This document shows positions 24,751 through 32,610 of a stretch of DNA of 64,000 bases, piece by piece. Source of the stretch: Streptomyces sp. NBC_00554. Its GTDB lineage: Bacteria > Actinomycetota > Actinomycetes > Streptomycetales > Streptomycetaceae. The first letter of the stretch is position 1. Every line of letters begins with the position of its first letter. The stretch is from positions 8,758,501-8,822,500 of the forward strand of contig NZ_CP107799.1 of assembly GCF_041431135.1 (NCBI RefSeq), read 5' to 3'. The notes beneath the pieces are model-generated. The model saw nothing but the letters and a program-made list of their open reading frames with translations. It was not told the origin of the DNA and did not search any database. Made by a program: the position numbers and the translations under genes.

Positions 24751-25622
24751 GGCTTGTCCCGCAAAAGATCTTCGAGTCGAGGTGGATGGGTCGGCCTCTG
24801 AGGGCTCGCTCGTTCATCCGGCGAGGTTGAGGTTGTGCAGGCGGGCGATGCCGAGCATGGCGTGGTGGACGCCGTCGCCCTTGAGGCGGCAGTCGCGGAG
24901 GATCTTCCAGGTCTTCATGCGGGCGAAGGTGTGCTCGACGCGGGCGCGGACCTGTTTGTGGACGCGGTTGTGCTCCTGTTTCCAGTCGGGGAGTTCCTCG
25001 CCTGCACGGCGGCGGTGGGGCATGACGAGACCGGTGCCCGGATAGCCGCCGTCGGCGATTGTCATCGCCCTCCCGACGGCGGCTTTGGCGCCGGATTGCT
25101 CCCACGCCCTGCAGTCGTTGCGGTTGCTCGGCAGAGGCTGGCCGACCACGACGACCCGGCGAGTATCGGCGTCGATGACGACCTGGTGGTTGGTGGAGTA
25201 CCTGTAGTTCTTGGACTGCTCGGCGATCGTGTGGTCGCGGGTAGGTACCAAGGTGCCGTCCACGATGAGCACGGCATCTCTGGCGAAACGGCGCCGAGGC
25301 TGCAGCGCGAGGAGCGGACCAAGGTGGTCGATGATGCGGTCGGCAGCGGATTTGGAGATGCCGAACAGCGGGGCGAGTTGACGCATCGTCAAGTTGGTGC
25401 GCCAGTACGCCGTGACCAGTAGTGTCCTGTCTTCCAGCGGCAGACTCCACGGCCTGCCGCGGCGGGTGGCATCGACCCCCGCACGACGCAGCGCCGTGAC
25501 CACCTTCGTGAACTGGCGCGGGCTCAGCCCGGTGAACGGGACTATCCAAGACGGTTCCGACGCCGTGATCACACCAGCCACCGCATGATCATCCCACTCC
25601 GGCCAACCGCGCCGGAACAGCC
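24751..25622. mobile_element. IS5-family-like insertion sequence (copy 1)
   Basis: About 872 bp enclosing an intact DDE transposase. Candidate imperfect ends are GGCTTGTCCC at 24751 and GGAACAGCC (reverse GGCTGTTCC) ending at 25622. The length agrees with the 870-bp second IS. No clear target duplication is seen. The right end lies 1 bp from the stop codon of the neighbouring gene at 25624. Confidence 0.55.
24814..25581 (-). CDS. IS5-family transposase, intact
   Basis: 255 residues. An N-terminal HTH (LTMRQLAPLFGISKSAADRI) precedes a DDE nuclease domain with Asp in LIVDGTLVP, Asp in TIADGGYPGTG and Glu in RARVEHTFARMK. No frameshift is evident. A paralogue of the transposase at 42459-43228 (same layout, diverged sequence). 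Confidence 0.88.
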   Translation of the reverse strand: MAGVITASEPSWIVPFTGLSPRQFTKVVTALRRAGVDATRRGRPWSLPLEDRTLLVTAYWRTNLTMRQLAPLFGISKSAADRIIDHLGPLLALQPRRRFARDAVLIVDGTLVPTRDHTIAEQSKNYRYSTNHQVVIDADTRRVVVVGQPLPSNRNDCRAWEQSGAKAAVGRAMTIADGGYPGTGLVMPHRRRAGEELPDWKQEHNRVHKQVRARVEHTFARMKTWKILRDCRLKGDGVHHAMLGIARLHNLNLAG

Positions 25623-25623
25623 G

Positions 25624-26055
25624 TCAGGGCTTTGGAATGAAGGCGGGATCGATGCCCATCGCGGCAATGCCTTCGCGCACGGAACGGTCCAACTGCTCGA
25701 TCTCTGCCACGAGACCGTCCCAGGGGATGGGTGAGGTCCAGAAGTTCGGCGTGAAGATCGAGCCGATCCGCCAGCCCTCACCAGAGTGCACGATGCGGAT
25801 CAGTCCCGGATCCGCCTGCATCGAGTCGAGCTCGAAGTCCGCTCGGCCGGCATCCGGACACTGGAGCCAGAGCGAAAGGTGGTACGCCAGCTCGGCCACG
25901 GGAAACGCCTCTTCGGACCACACCACCCGTCCGTCTTCCCGGATGGACAGCTCTGCCTCGATGTCGAGGAGAAGGACCTCCAGGGGAGCCTCCTGCGGCG
26001 CGAGACCACGCCGCGACAGATCCGACAACCCGAAGTTTCGGCAAGCGAACCGCAC
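25624..26055 (-). CDS. Conserved Streptomyces protein (DUF7878-like)
   Basis: 143 residues from GTG with GGAGG 6 nt upstream. The pattern VLLLDIEAELSIREDGRVVW, EEAFPVAELAYHL, WRIGSIFTP and GIAAMGIDPAFIPK is that of a Streptomyces family I recall as DUF7878. Function unknown. An IS end abuts its stop codon without disrupting the protein. Confidence 0.6.
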   Translation of the reverse strand: MRFACRNFGLSDLSRRGLAPQEAPLEVLLLDIEAELSIREDGRVVWSEEAFPVAELAYHLSLWLQCPDAGRADFELDSMQADPGLIRIVHSGEGWRIGSIFTPNFWTSPIPWDGLVAEIEQLDRSVREGIAAMGIDPAFIPKP

Positions 26056-26269
26056 TGACCGGCCTCCAGGAGATCTGAGGCCCTATAGCCAGGCCATCCA
26101 AATGCAGACAACCGTACCAAATCATGCCAGGTGCCCCATCCGGCACCCGAGTAACGGGACAAGCCTTGGACGAGGCGATTTCCGGCACATCCCAGGGAAT
26201 CCAGCGGCGCTCTCGAAGTTGGCCTTCTTGAGCTGACGAACGGGGACCGAGGCCAGTCACCCTAGGGGG

Positions 26270-28063
26270 TCAGAGCATGTCTGCTGACGCTTCCGGGTAC
26301 TCGAAGCCCCGAGCCATCCACGCCGCCGCCTCGGCGACTTCACGCTGGCGAGCGTCTTCGGGCATGAGCAGCGGTGCGGTGAGAGTCACTCCGATCTCAC
26401 GCAGCTGCCGGTCGTTGCGGCGGGTGCCGAATGCCGAGAAATCAACATACGCGTCGACGGTGTCCCCCTGGTTCTGCTCCGCATAGCCCCGAAACTCCAC
26501 GTGGGGTGGTGCGGTCCACGGTGTTTCGGCGACATCCTCATCCACCGTAGCCGGAACTAGCTCGGCCACGGTTGCCCATGACACGGTGAAGAAACGAACC
26601 AGGTCACCCACCGACAGGTGTGTCCCACGCTCGGCCAGTTTCAGATCGACGCACGCCACGATGGCGGACTGAGATCCGCGCGGTAGTGCCACGGTCAGCT
26701 CGGTGGTGAAGACCTGCTCATCATTGTGCATGTGAGTCTGATGAATGCTCAGCTGCCAGGGGTCATTGCGGTGAGGGCCCGGGGACCAGAACAGGTTGTT
26801 GTTTTCCGCGTCGAACTCTGCTCCGAGACTGGTGATGAAGCCGTTGAGCGGGGATCCCATCACGTCCATGGTCACGAAACGTCGGTTCTCCTCGCCGATT
26901 TCCCACGCGTCGGCCCCAGTCAGCGGCAGGGAGACCAGTGTGCGCAGCCTGAGCGCTGGAAGTTCGTCAGGCAGGTGCGGTTCCCAGTAGCGCGAGTACG
27001 GAGTGATGTTGAAACTGCAGGCGAGTCGGGGCTCCCAGGTCCATTCACTGTCAGGTCGTGTACGGACCAAGGTGCCGCGGCCCCAGGCCCCTTCGTCCAG
27101 CGGGACCCGAGCGCTGGCGGGGTCGATGATGCGTTCCTCCGCCGGAACGGTGACGTCGAGCCATGGGAGGCCGAGGGCTGTGAAGGCGTCCATACCAGTG
27201 GCGTAGCTGCCGGCGGTTCGGAGGGCCTCCCAAACATCTCCGGGCACCGCCACAAGGCCGGCGTGTTCCGGTTCGCACAGCACCCAGGTGGAGTCAGAGG
27301 CACCGCTTAGATGCTGGGCGAGGCCAGGGCCCTCGCGATAGACCTCGCCGATGGGCTCCCCGAGAACGTGTGCTCCGCCCAGGGCTTGATAGGCGAGGTT
27401 CCAGCGGGTTGCGAGGCCCGGAACACCGTGTCCGACTGCGAACTTCGCACTGTCCTCGGGTGGGATCGGGAAACGGCTGGGTACGGTGGTCTGGGTACCT
27501 TGGGTCGATTCCGATCCGGTCGCAGCGGCGAACCCCTGGACCAAGAGCTGTTGAATCTCGTGTGGTTCCATCCACCTGGTTCGATCCCCGACTCTGATCG
27601 GCACTGCGATCGTGGGAGGGCCTTTGCGGTATTTCTGCGGAATGACGACCGCATGGAGCAGCCTTCCCGGAGGCTGCTCGGGAACGTGGATGTAGAGGAG
27701 GCCGGTAGTGCTGTCGTGCTCCAGCCACTCGATTTCCACACCGAGTGGTGGTGGCAGGACGCGGGACTCGACGACTTCGTGGTGGCGTGCCAGGTGAACC
27801 AGATCCCTTGGGACGGGGCTGACTCGATCGAGAACTTCGCCCTCGTGCTCTTTGCGGGTCTGGATACCGACAACGAGCAGCCCTCCGGCCCTGTTTGCCA
27901 TGCAGGCGACGTCCTTGGCCAGTTCCTCCGCCTTGATCGGATCATTGAGCTGGTAGATGCCTTCCTTCGCGTCGAGCCAGGAACACTCTCTCTGCCCTAG
28001 GAGAGCTCCAGGGTTCCCTGCTCGCAGCGCAGCCAGCGCCTCCGTCATGTCCTTGGAGCTCAA
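26270..28063 (-). CDS. Schlafen AlbA_2-domain protein
   Basis: 597 residues (TTG 28063, or ATG 28048). The N-terminal about 180 residues match the Schlafen AlbA_2 fold: ECSWLDAKEGIYQL, then ELAKDVACMANRAGGLLVVG. The remaining 400 residues contain beta-rich sequence without a recognised domain. AlbA_2 domains bind nucleic acids or nucleotides and are frequent in mobile and defence regions. It stands alone, with about 270 bp of unassigned sequence upstream. Confidence 0.72.
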   Translation of the reverse strand: MSSKDMTEALAALRAGNPGALLGQRECSWLDAKEGIYQLNDPIKAEELAKDVACMANRAGGLLVVGIQTRKEHEGEVLDRVSPVPRDLVHLARHHEVVESRVLPPPLGVEIEWLEHDSTTGLLYIHVPEQPPGRLLHAVVIPQKYRKGPPTIAVPIRVGDRTRWMEPHEIQQLLVQGFAAATGSESTQGTQTTVPSRFPIPPEDSAKFAVGHGVPGLATRWNLAYQALGGAHVLGEPIGEVYREGPGLAQHLSGASDSTWVLCEPEHAGLVAVPGDVWEALRTAGSYATGMDAFTALGLPWLDVTVPAEERIIDPASARVPLDEGAWGRGTLVRTRPDSEWTWEPRLACSFNITPYSRYWEPHLPDELPALRLRTLVSLPLTGADAWEIGEENRRFVTMDVMGSPLNGFITSLGAEFDAENNNLFWSPGPHRNDPWQLSIHQTHMHNDEQVFTTELTVALPRGSQSAIVACVDLKLAERGTHLSVGDLVRFFTVSWATVAELVPATVDEDVAETPWTAPPHVEFRGYAEQNQGDTVDAYVDFSAFGTRRNDRQLREIGVTLTAPLLMPEDARQREVAEAAAWMARGFEYPEASADML

Positions 28064-28336
28064 TGGCTGATCTTCTTCCTGTTATTCGGCCGCAGCCTCA
28101 GCACCAGCGAAAGACGCGGACATGCGGTCGTTCCGACTCTTGGCGGGCACCGAGAGTAGTGGTCACAGGGCAGGGTCCGTCCTGTGGGGTGACGTGCGCG
28201 GCGACCGCAAGATCCACCCAACTGAAAGAGCGGTCCAGCGCCCCAGCGCGTTCGCCGTATGCAATGAGGCTTACGGAACGACTGAGTTCAATGTCAAGAA
28301 CGCCTCGATTGGATGACAGGCGACAGCAGTTCGCCG

Positions 28337-28432
28337 GTGGCAGACAAGGAAGATCGCCCAAAGGACTGGCAGACGCTGCAACGGCATGTCAACCTGAACG
28401 ACCTTCCGAAAAACCCCAGGTCAGAGAGGTGA
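28337..28432 (+). CDS. 31-residue small ORF, homologous to a copy at 55896
   Basis: GTG start, reading VADKEDRPKDWQTLQRHVN and ending SER, 4 nt before the next gene. The same sequence occurs frameshifted at 55896 (MADNKEPP then KDWNLLGGHVNV). Two diverged copies keeping the same residues suggest a real small protein or a conserved gene tail. No strong ribosome site is seen. Confidence 0.4.
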   Translation: MADKEDRPKDWQTLQRHVNLNDLPKNPRSER

Positions 28433-28436
28433 GACT

Positions 28437-28808
28437 GTGGCATTGGATGCGACGCAACCCGGATTCGCCACCACGGTCGCGGCCCTGCGGCTTCGCTCCT
28501 GGAAGCTCGGTGCCGGCCATGCGATGGAGGTGATTGACCAGTTCTCGGAGGCCGATTTCACCCACATCGTCGACGACCGCGCCGACGTGCACGTCAGCTC
28601 GCGCGACGGCCGGTTCTACCTCGGCTACTTCCCGAACGGCCGGCCCGGCGGCGCGGACGAGGACTGGGTGACGGGTGAGGGCTGGGTGATCGCGGTCACC
28701 GGCACCGCGAAGGTCCCCGGCTACCGGATGGCCTTCGGCACGGACACGCCTGCGGAGATCGTCGCCGATGTCGTGGCACGGATCCTGTCAACCTCCCGGC
28801 CCCTGTGA
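28437..28808 (+). CDS. DUF317-type protein
   Basis: 123 residues from GTG with AGGTGA 4 nt upstream. GRFYLGYFPNGRPGG, WVIAVTGTAKVPGYRMAFG and TPAEIVADVVARI fit the DUF317 pattern common in Streptomyces accessory regions. Role unknown. First of three plus-strand genes. Confidence 0.65.
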   Translation: MALDATQPGFATTVAALRLRSWKLGAGHAMEVIDQFSEADFTHIVDDRADVHVSSRDGRFYLGYFPNGRPGGADEDWVTGEGWVIAVTGTAKVPGYRMAFGTDTPAEIVADVVARILSTSRPL

Positions 28809-28891
28809 CGAGCGCGTCCCCTTGTCTGCATACGCGCCGCGTACCCTGCCCCTGCTCTCGCGGCCTCGTCCGCTACCGCTAGGAGAACGCC

Positions 28892-29194
28892 TTGGACCCG
28901 CACTCGCCAGAGATGACCGTCGGCGACATCCTCGACCTGCTGTCCACCTGCGACCGCGACACGCCCGTCCGTCTCGCCATCAACCCCTTCTTCCCCATGG
29001 CCCACCGCCTCGGCGGTGTGGAGAAGGCGCGGGACGAGCAGGGCCGGCCGATGGTCTACATCGCCGAGTCCCCGGAAGCCGAGCAGTTCGGCGCTCTGCC
29101 GCCCGCCGTGGCCGTCGCTCTGACCTGGCAGCCGCCGGCCGAGGGACCCGCGCGCCGTCGACGCGGCGCGACCGGGCCGAACGCCGGCCAGTGA
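28892..29194 (+). CDS. Small protein (DUF6225-like)
   Basis: 100 residues from TTG 28892, with AGGAG 6 nt upstream. MTVGDILDLLSTCDRDTPVR followed by LAINPFFPMAH and VYIAESPEAEQ resembles the small DUF6225 family as I recall it. The Arg-rich tail is variable. It lies between two DUF317 genes. Confidence 0.55.
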   Translation: MDPHSPEMTVGDILDLLSTCDRDTPVRLAINPFFPMAHRLGGVEKARDEQGRPMVYIAESPEAEQFGALPPAVAVALTWQPPAEGPARRRRGATGPNAGQ

Positions 29195-29221
29195 TCCAAC
29201 CTCGAACTGACGGAGGCGCCC

Positions 29222-29959
29222 CTGCACCCGCACCACCCCATCGATCCCTCCCACCCCCGCTCCCCGGACCCGATGTACTGGGTCACCCCGCGCCACCTGG
29301 CCGGTGATGACGGCGTCCTTGCCGAGCGAATCGGTGACACTCTGACCGACCTCGGCTGGCGCATGTGGCCGACCTCCCGCAGCACCCTGCTCTATGTGAG
29401 CCCCGATGGCCTGCGTGGCGCCGAGTGGATCCTCGCCGCCTACCCGTTCGAGCTGGGCGGCTTCCCGGTGGCCTGGCAGCTGTCGGCCCGTCCACACCCT
29501 GCCTCGGCCCTGACCGAGTGGAACGCGTACTTCACCGTCGGCGTACCGCACGAGGCGCTCACCGACCTCCTGCTCGCGCTCGATGCCAGCGAGACCCCCG
29601 ATGCCGGGCTCGAGAACGCCGAGTCGGTGCTCACCGCGCTCAGCGCCCGGGGCTGGCTGCGCGACATGGACCGCCCGCGTACGGCCGCCACCGACCCGGG
29701 CTTCTCCACGAACGTCTCGCTGGAGGTGCTGCCGCCGCTCATCCACGACGCCGACCCCCGCGATGACCTTCTGGGGTGGCAGGCGTGGGCGGAGCCCGTG
29801 CTCGGGGCGCCGTATCTGTGGTGTGCGAGCTTCAGCGCGAGCGCCCCGCACGAGCTGGTCGCGGCCTTCGCCTCCTCGCTCGCCGCGCCCGGCCCGGTAC
29901 CGCGCCGCATACTCCCCGAGGGAGCGGAGGACCGTCTCACCGTCGTACGCCGCGGCTGA
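29222..29959 (+). CDS. DUF317 domain protein
   Basis: 245 residues if the CTG at 29222 is used: GGAGG at 29212-29216 gives a 5-nt spacer, whereas ATG 29273 has no ribosome site. YWVTPRHLAGDDG, RSTLLYVSPDGL and PVAWQLSARPHPASALTEW are the DUF317 signature, with a second DUF317-like half after residue 130 (HELVAAFASSLAAPGPVPRR). Function unknown. Confidence 0.68.
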   Translation: MHPHHPIDPSHPRSPDPMYWVTPRHLAGDDGVLAERIGDTLTDLGWRMWPTSRSTLLYVSPDGLRGAEWILAAYPFELGGFPVAWQLSARPHPASALTEWNAYFTVGVPHEALTDLLLALDASETPDAGLENAESVLTALSARGWLRDMDRPRTAATDPGFSTNVSLEVLPPLIHDADPRDDLLGWQAWAEPVLGAPYLWCASFSASAPHELVAAFASSLAAPGPVPRRILPEGAEDRLTVVRRG

Positions 29960-30018
29960 CGGGCTGCTCAGAGCCCGCGGCCGAGGCGGGGGATCGACGG
30001 GGTGATGCCCCTCTTCCA

Positions 30019-30063
30019 GGCCCGGTGGTTCCACTCTCTTCACGGGAGCGGAACCACCGGGCC
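30019..30063. terminator. Strong hairpin terminator after the DUF317 group
   Basis: GGCCCGGTGGTTCC (30019-30032) pairs perfectly with GGAACCACCGGGCC (30050-30063), giving a 14-bp stem and a 17-nt loop. Confidence 0.75.
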
Positions 30064-30139
30064 TTCGCCGTGCCTTCGGCATCAGCGAACCTGACGGCAC
30101 CCTGGAACCAAGATCCAGGCCGTGCATAGGATCGCCGTC

Positions 30140-31213
30140 GTGGCAGGCAAAGTAATCGGCAAAGGACCCTTGCGCGGCTATCTCCTGGAGGAGGTGCTGG
30201 CCTGGCTGTTGCGCTCCAGCGGCTTCGAAGTCCTCGCGGCCGAAGACGACAAGGACGAAGAGCCGTGGAAGGTGCTGAAGGAGGACAAGAACGGTCTGCT
30301 GGTCCGTGGGCGTGGAGCATGGCACCAGGTCGACGCGCTCGGACAGTTCCGGTACGTCCCGCCGTTCTCCCTGCCGGTCCGCTTGTTCGTCGAGGCAAAG
30401 TACCTGACCACCACGTCAGTTGGTCTGCCCACCGTGCGCAACGGCCACGGTGTGATCCACGACGTGAACGAGGGCGAGACCACCACCCTCACCGCCCCAG
30501 GGACCGGCCGGCCGCGGACGCGATACCGCTATAGCTACGCGATCTTCTCTACGTCCGGCTTCAGCCCGGAGGCGCAGGATTACGCGCTGGCCCACCAGAT
30601 ATCCCTGATCGACCTCTCCGCACCGGACTTCGCTGTACTGCGGAGTCTCGTCAGGACCGCGGCCGACACGATTCACGCAGCGCTCGAAGCGACTCCGGCG
30701 GCCGAGCGGCCGAAGGTGCGCGAGATACGGGCGTACCTTCGCGGCCCGCTGCTGGATATGCCCAACTACGATGTGGAACTGCCCGATACGTTTCGCGCGC
30801 CGCTCGATTACCTGGCGCAGGCGCTGTACAGCCGATCTCAGCTGGGTCTGGTTCTGGCCTTTCCTGCGGCGCCGTTCGTCTTGGGACTGGCCTCGGATGA
30901 TCTGTACGCCTTCGTGGAGTATGCGAGAGCGCACCCCACGCATGCAGTGCGCCTGCGTCGCATCAATCAGACAGCGTCACATCCCGTTTGGGAACTGCGC
31001 TCCGCGGAGCACCCAGAGGCATACGCGTTGCGGTTCGGGCTGCCGGAGCGGGTGGAAGCCTGGATCGTCGAACAGGACGAAGGAATGCCCTCGCGAACCC
31101 GGTACATCAAGCGCAGCATGCTGTCGACCATGACCCTGTACTGGATGCACGGGGAGCACGCGCAGACCTTCCAACTCCGCTACGAGCCGGGCGAACTCCG
31201 TCTCGACGGCTGA
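30140..31213 (+). CDS. Mrr-like restriction-endonuclease-fold protein
   Basis: 357 residues from GTG 30140 (AGGA 8 nt upstream). The N-terminal domain has LLEEVLAWLLRSSGFEVL, then GRGAWHQVDALGQF and RLFVEAKYL: a D...ExK nuclease core of the Mrr/PD-(D/E)XK type. SYAIFSTSGFSPEAQDYAL and ISLIDLS also fit Mrr-like domains. The C-terminal half is unassigned. Possibly a modification-dependent or stand-alone DNA nuclease; no methylase is nearby. Confidence 0.72.
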   Translation: MAGKVIGKGPLRGYLLEEVLAWLLRSSGFEVLAAEDDKDEEPWKVLKEDKNGLLVRGRGAWHQVDALGQFRYVPPFSLPVRLFVEAKYLTTTSVGLPTVRNGHGVIHDVNEGETTTLTAPGTGRPRTRYRYSYAIFSTSGFSPEAQDYALAHQISLIDLSAPDFAVLRSLVRTAADTIHAALEATPAAERPKVREIRAYLRGPLLDMPNYDVELPDTFRAPLDYLAQALYSRSQLGLVLAFPAAPFVLGLASDDLYAFVEYARAHPTHAVRLRRINQTASHPVWELRSAEHPEAYALRFGLPERVEAWIVEQDEGMPSRTRYIKRSMLSTMTLYWMHGEHAQTFQLRYEPGELRLDG

Positions 31214-31231
31214 TCTCCGCATACGACGAAA

Positions 31232-31276
31232 CCCCGGTGTCCGGGCCTGTCGGACGGACAGGCCCGGACACCGGGG
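31232..31276. terminator. Bidirectional terminator between convergent genes
   Basis: CCCCGGTGTCCGGGCCTGTC pairs with GACAGGCCCGGACACCGGGG across a 5-nt loop, a perfect 20-bp stem between the nuclease and lipoprotein genes. Confidence 0.85.
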
Positions 31277-31293
31277 CAGGCTGAGGGAGCGGG

Positions 31294-31992
31294 TCAGCGT
31301 GCGGTACGCGCCTTGGCGAGCGCCTTGTCCAGGTGGGTGTCCACGAGGCCCGGCGAGCCGGAGACGATCACCAGGATGTTGCCGGCGCGGATCGCTGTCT
31401 GCTTGACGACGCTGCGCGCTCCGCCGGCGGAGTAGGTGAGCAGCTGGCTCCACTGCTCGTCGCCGAGGTCCGGCGCGGCCGTCTTCTCGGTGCCCATGTC
31501 GACGACGGTGCTGCCCGACGTCACCTGGTAGGAGGGGCAGGAGAGCATCGCGTCGAAGACCTTCCCGATGCCCTTGGACAGCTTCGCGGCGCTGTCGCTG
31601 TAGAGCTCCTCGCTCACCTCGGAGGTGCTGCTGCCGGTGTAGCTGAAGGACGCCTTCGCCTTGCGGGTGAAGTCGAGGCCGGAGCCGGTGGCCGCGTCGG
31701 TGCCGAGCTTCTCCAGCGCCGGGCAGCCGATGACGGTTACGTCGTCGTTCCGGCGAGCGGTCTCGGCCTTGCGGGTGTAGCCCTCGCCCAGGTCGCTCTC
31801 GTTCAGCAGGCGCCTATTCAGCTCGGCCGAGGACGGCGGCGCGGATGCCGAGGGGGTGCTGCCGCCCCGGTGCGCGGGTGAGGAGGCGGCGGCCGAGGTG
31901 TCGGCGGCCTCGGTGCGGTTGGCGCAGCCGGTCAAGGCGAGGACGGTGAAGGCGGCGCTGAGGCAGAGGGCGGTCGTGGTGGAGCGGCACAT
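31294..31992 (-). CDS. Secreted lipoprotein of unknown function
   Basis: 232 residues from ATG 31992. The signal peptide ends in the lipobox LALTGC. Ser/Thr/Ala-rich spacing follows, then a globular region with two further Cys (VIGCPALEKL and LSCPSYQV) likely forming a disulfide. The layout resembles sensor-type lipoproteins of actinobacteria. The ORF is open further upstream, but the lipoprotein start is clear. Confidence 0.78.
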   Translation of the reverse strand: MCRSTTTALCLSAAFTVLALTGCANRTEAADTSAAASSPAHRGGSTPSASAPPSSAELNRRLLNESDLGEGYTRKAETARRNDDVTVIGCPALEKLGTDAATGSGLDFTRKAKASFSYTGSSTSEVSEELYSDSAAKLSKGIGKVFDAMLSCPSYQVTSGSTVVDMGTEKTAAPDLGDEQWSQLLTYSAGGARSVVKQTAIRAGNILVIVSGSPGLVDTHLDKALAKARTAR

Positions 31993-32084
31993 TGAACCCC
32001 TTGGTGATGCGAGACGAATGGTCTGACCGGGTCGGTCCTCCGGGCGCCGACGAACGCAGGGGTGGGGGAAGGGGTCTCGCGCTT

Positions 32085-32528
32085 TCAGTGGCCGAGGTGG
32101 CGCAGGCCGTCTTCGAGAGTGGGGTGGAAGTGGTCGACCGGACCGGAGTTGCGGTTGTACCAGGCGGTGTCCAGTCGGGTCTCCTCCGTTTCGTGGTCGG
32201 CCGGGCAGCGGAGCCACACCGAGTCGTCGCGCATGTTGAAGACGATCCAGTTCCGGTACGCACCGCAGTGGCACTCGTGGACCTCGCCGTCGATGACGAG
32301 CGGCAGGTCCCAGCGCATCATGAACCCCGAGACGTCCTGGCGGCATGGCGCCCGGAACTCCGGCGGCAGGAAGTCGGGCACCACCGTGGCGGTCGGCGCG
32401 GCCGGAGCCGGCGCAGCGACCGGGCCGGGCGAGTCCGGAAGCGGCCACTCGGCGTGCATCGCCAGCACCGCCTGGCCGGCACGCTGGGCTTCACGGAACT
32501 CTCGGTCCGCACGGTTGCGTCGGAACAT
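32085..32528 (-). CDS. Conserved hypothetical protein with His/Cys cluster
   Basis: 147 residues. A basic N-terminus (MFRRNRADREFREAQRAG) and a Pro/Ala spacer precede a globular C-terminus with CRQDVSGFMMRWDLPLV, HECHCGAYRNWI, LRCPADHETEETRL and DHFHPTLEDGLRHLGH. Several Cys and His could bind metal. Function unknown. Confidence 0.6.
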   Translation of the reverse strand: MFRRNRADREFREAQRAGQAVLAMHAEWPLPDSPGPVAAPAPAAPTATVVPDFLPPEFRAPCRQDVSGFMMRWDLPLVIDGEVHECHCGAYRNWIVFNMRDDSVWLRCPADHETEETRLDTAWYNRNSGPVDHFHPTLEDGLRHLGH

Positions 32529-32610
32529 GCCGTCTCCATCTCTGTCGTCTCGCCTGCATGAGGAGAGTGCCGCAAGTCCCTGACCTGCTGCAACTCTAAG
32601 AATATTGAAT

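Noticed and set aside
31294..32448. 384-codon extension of the lipoprotein frame
   Set aside because: The lipoprotein start at 31992 has a signal peptide and lipobox. The upstream part overlaps the 147-residue gene and has no coding signature.
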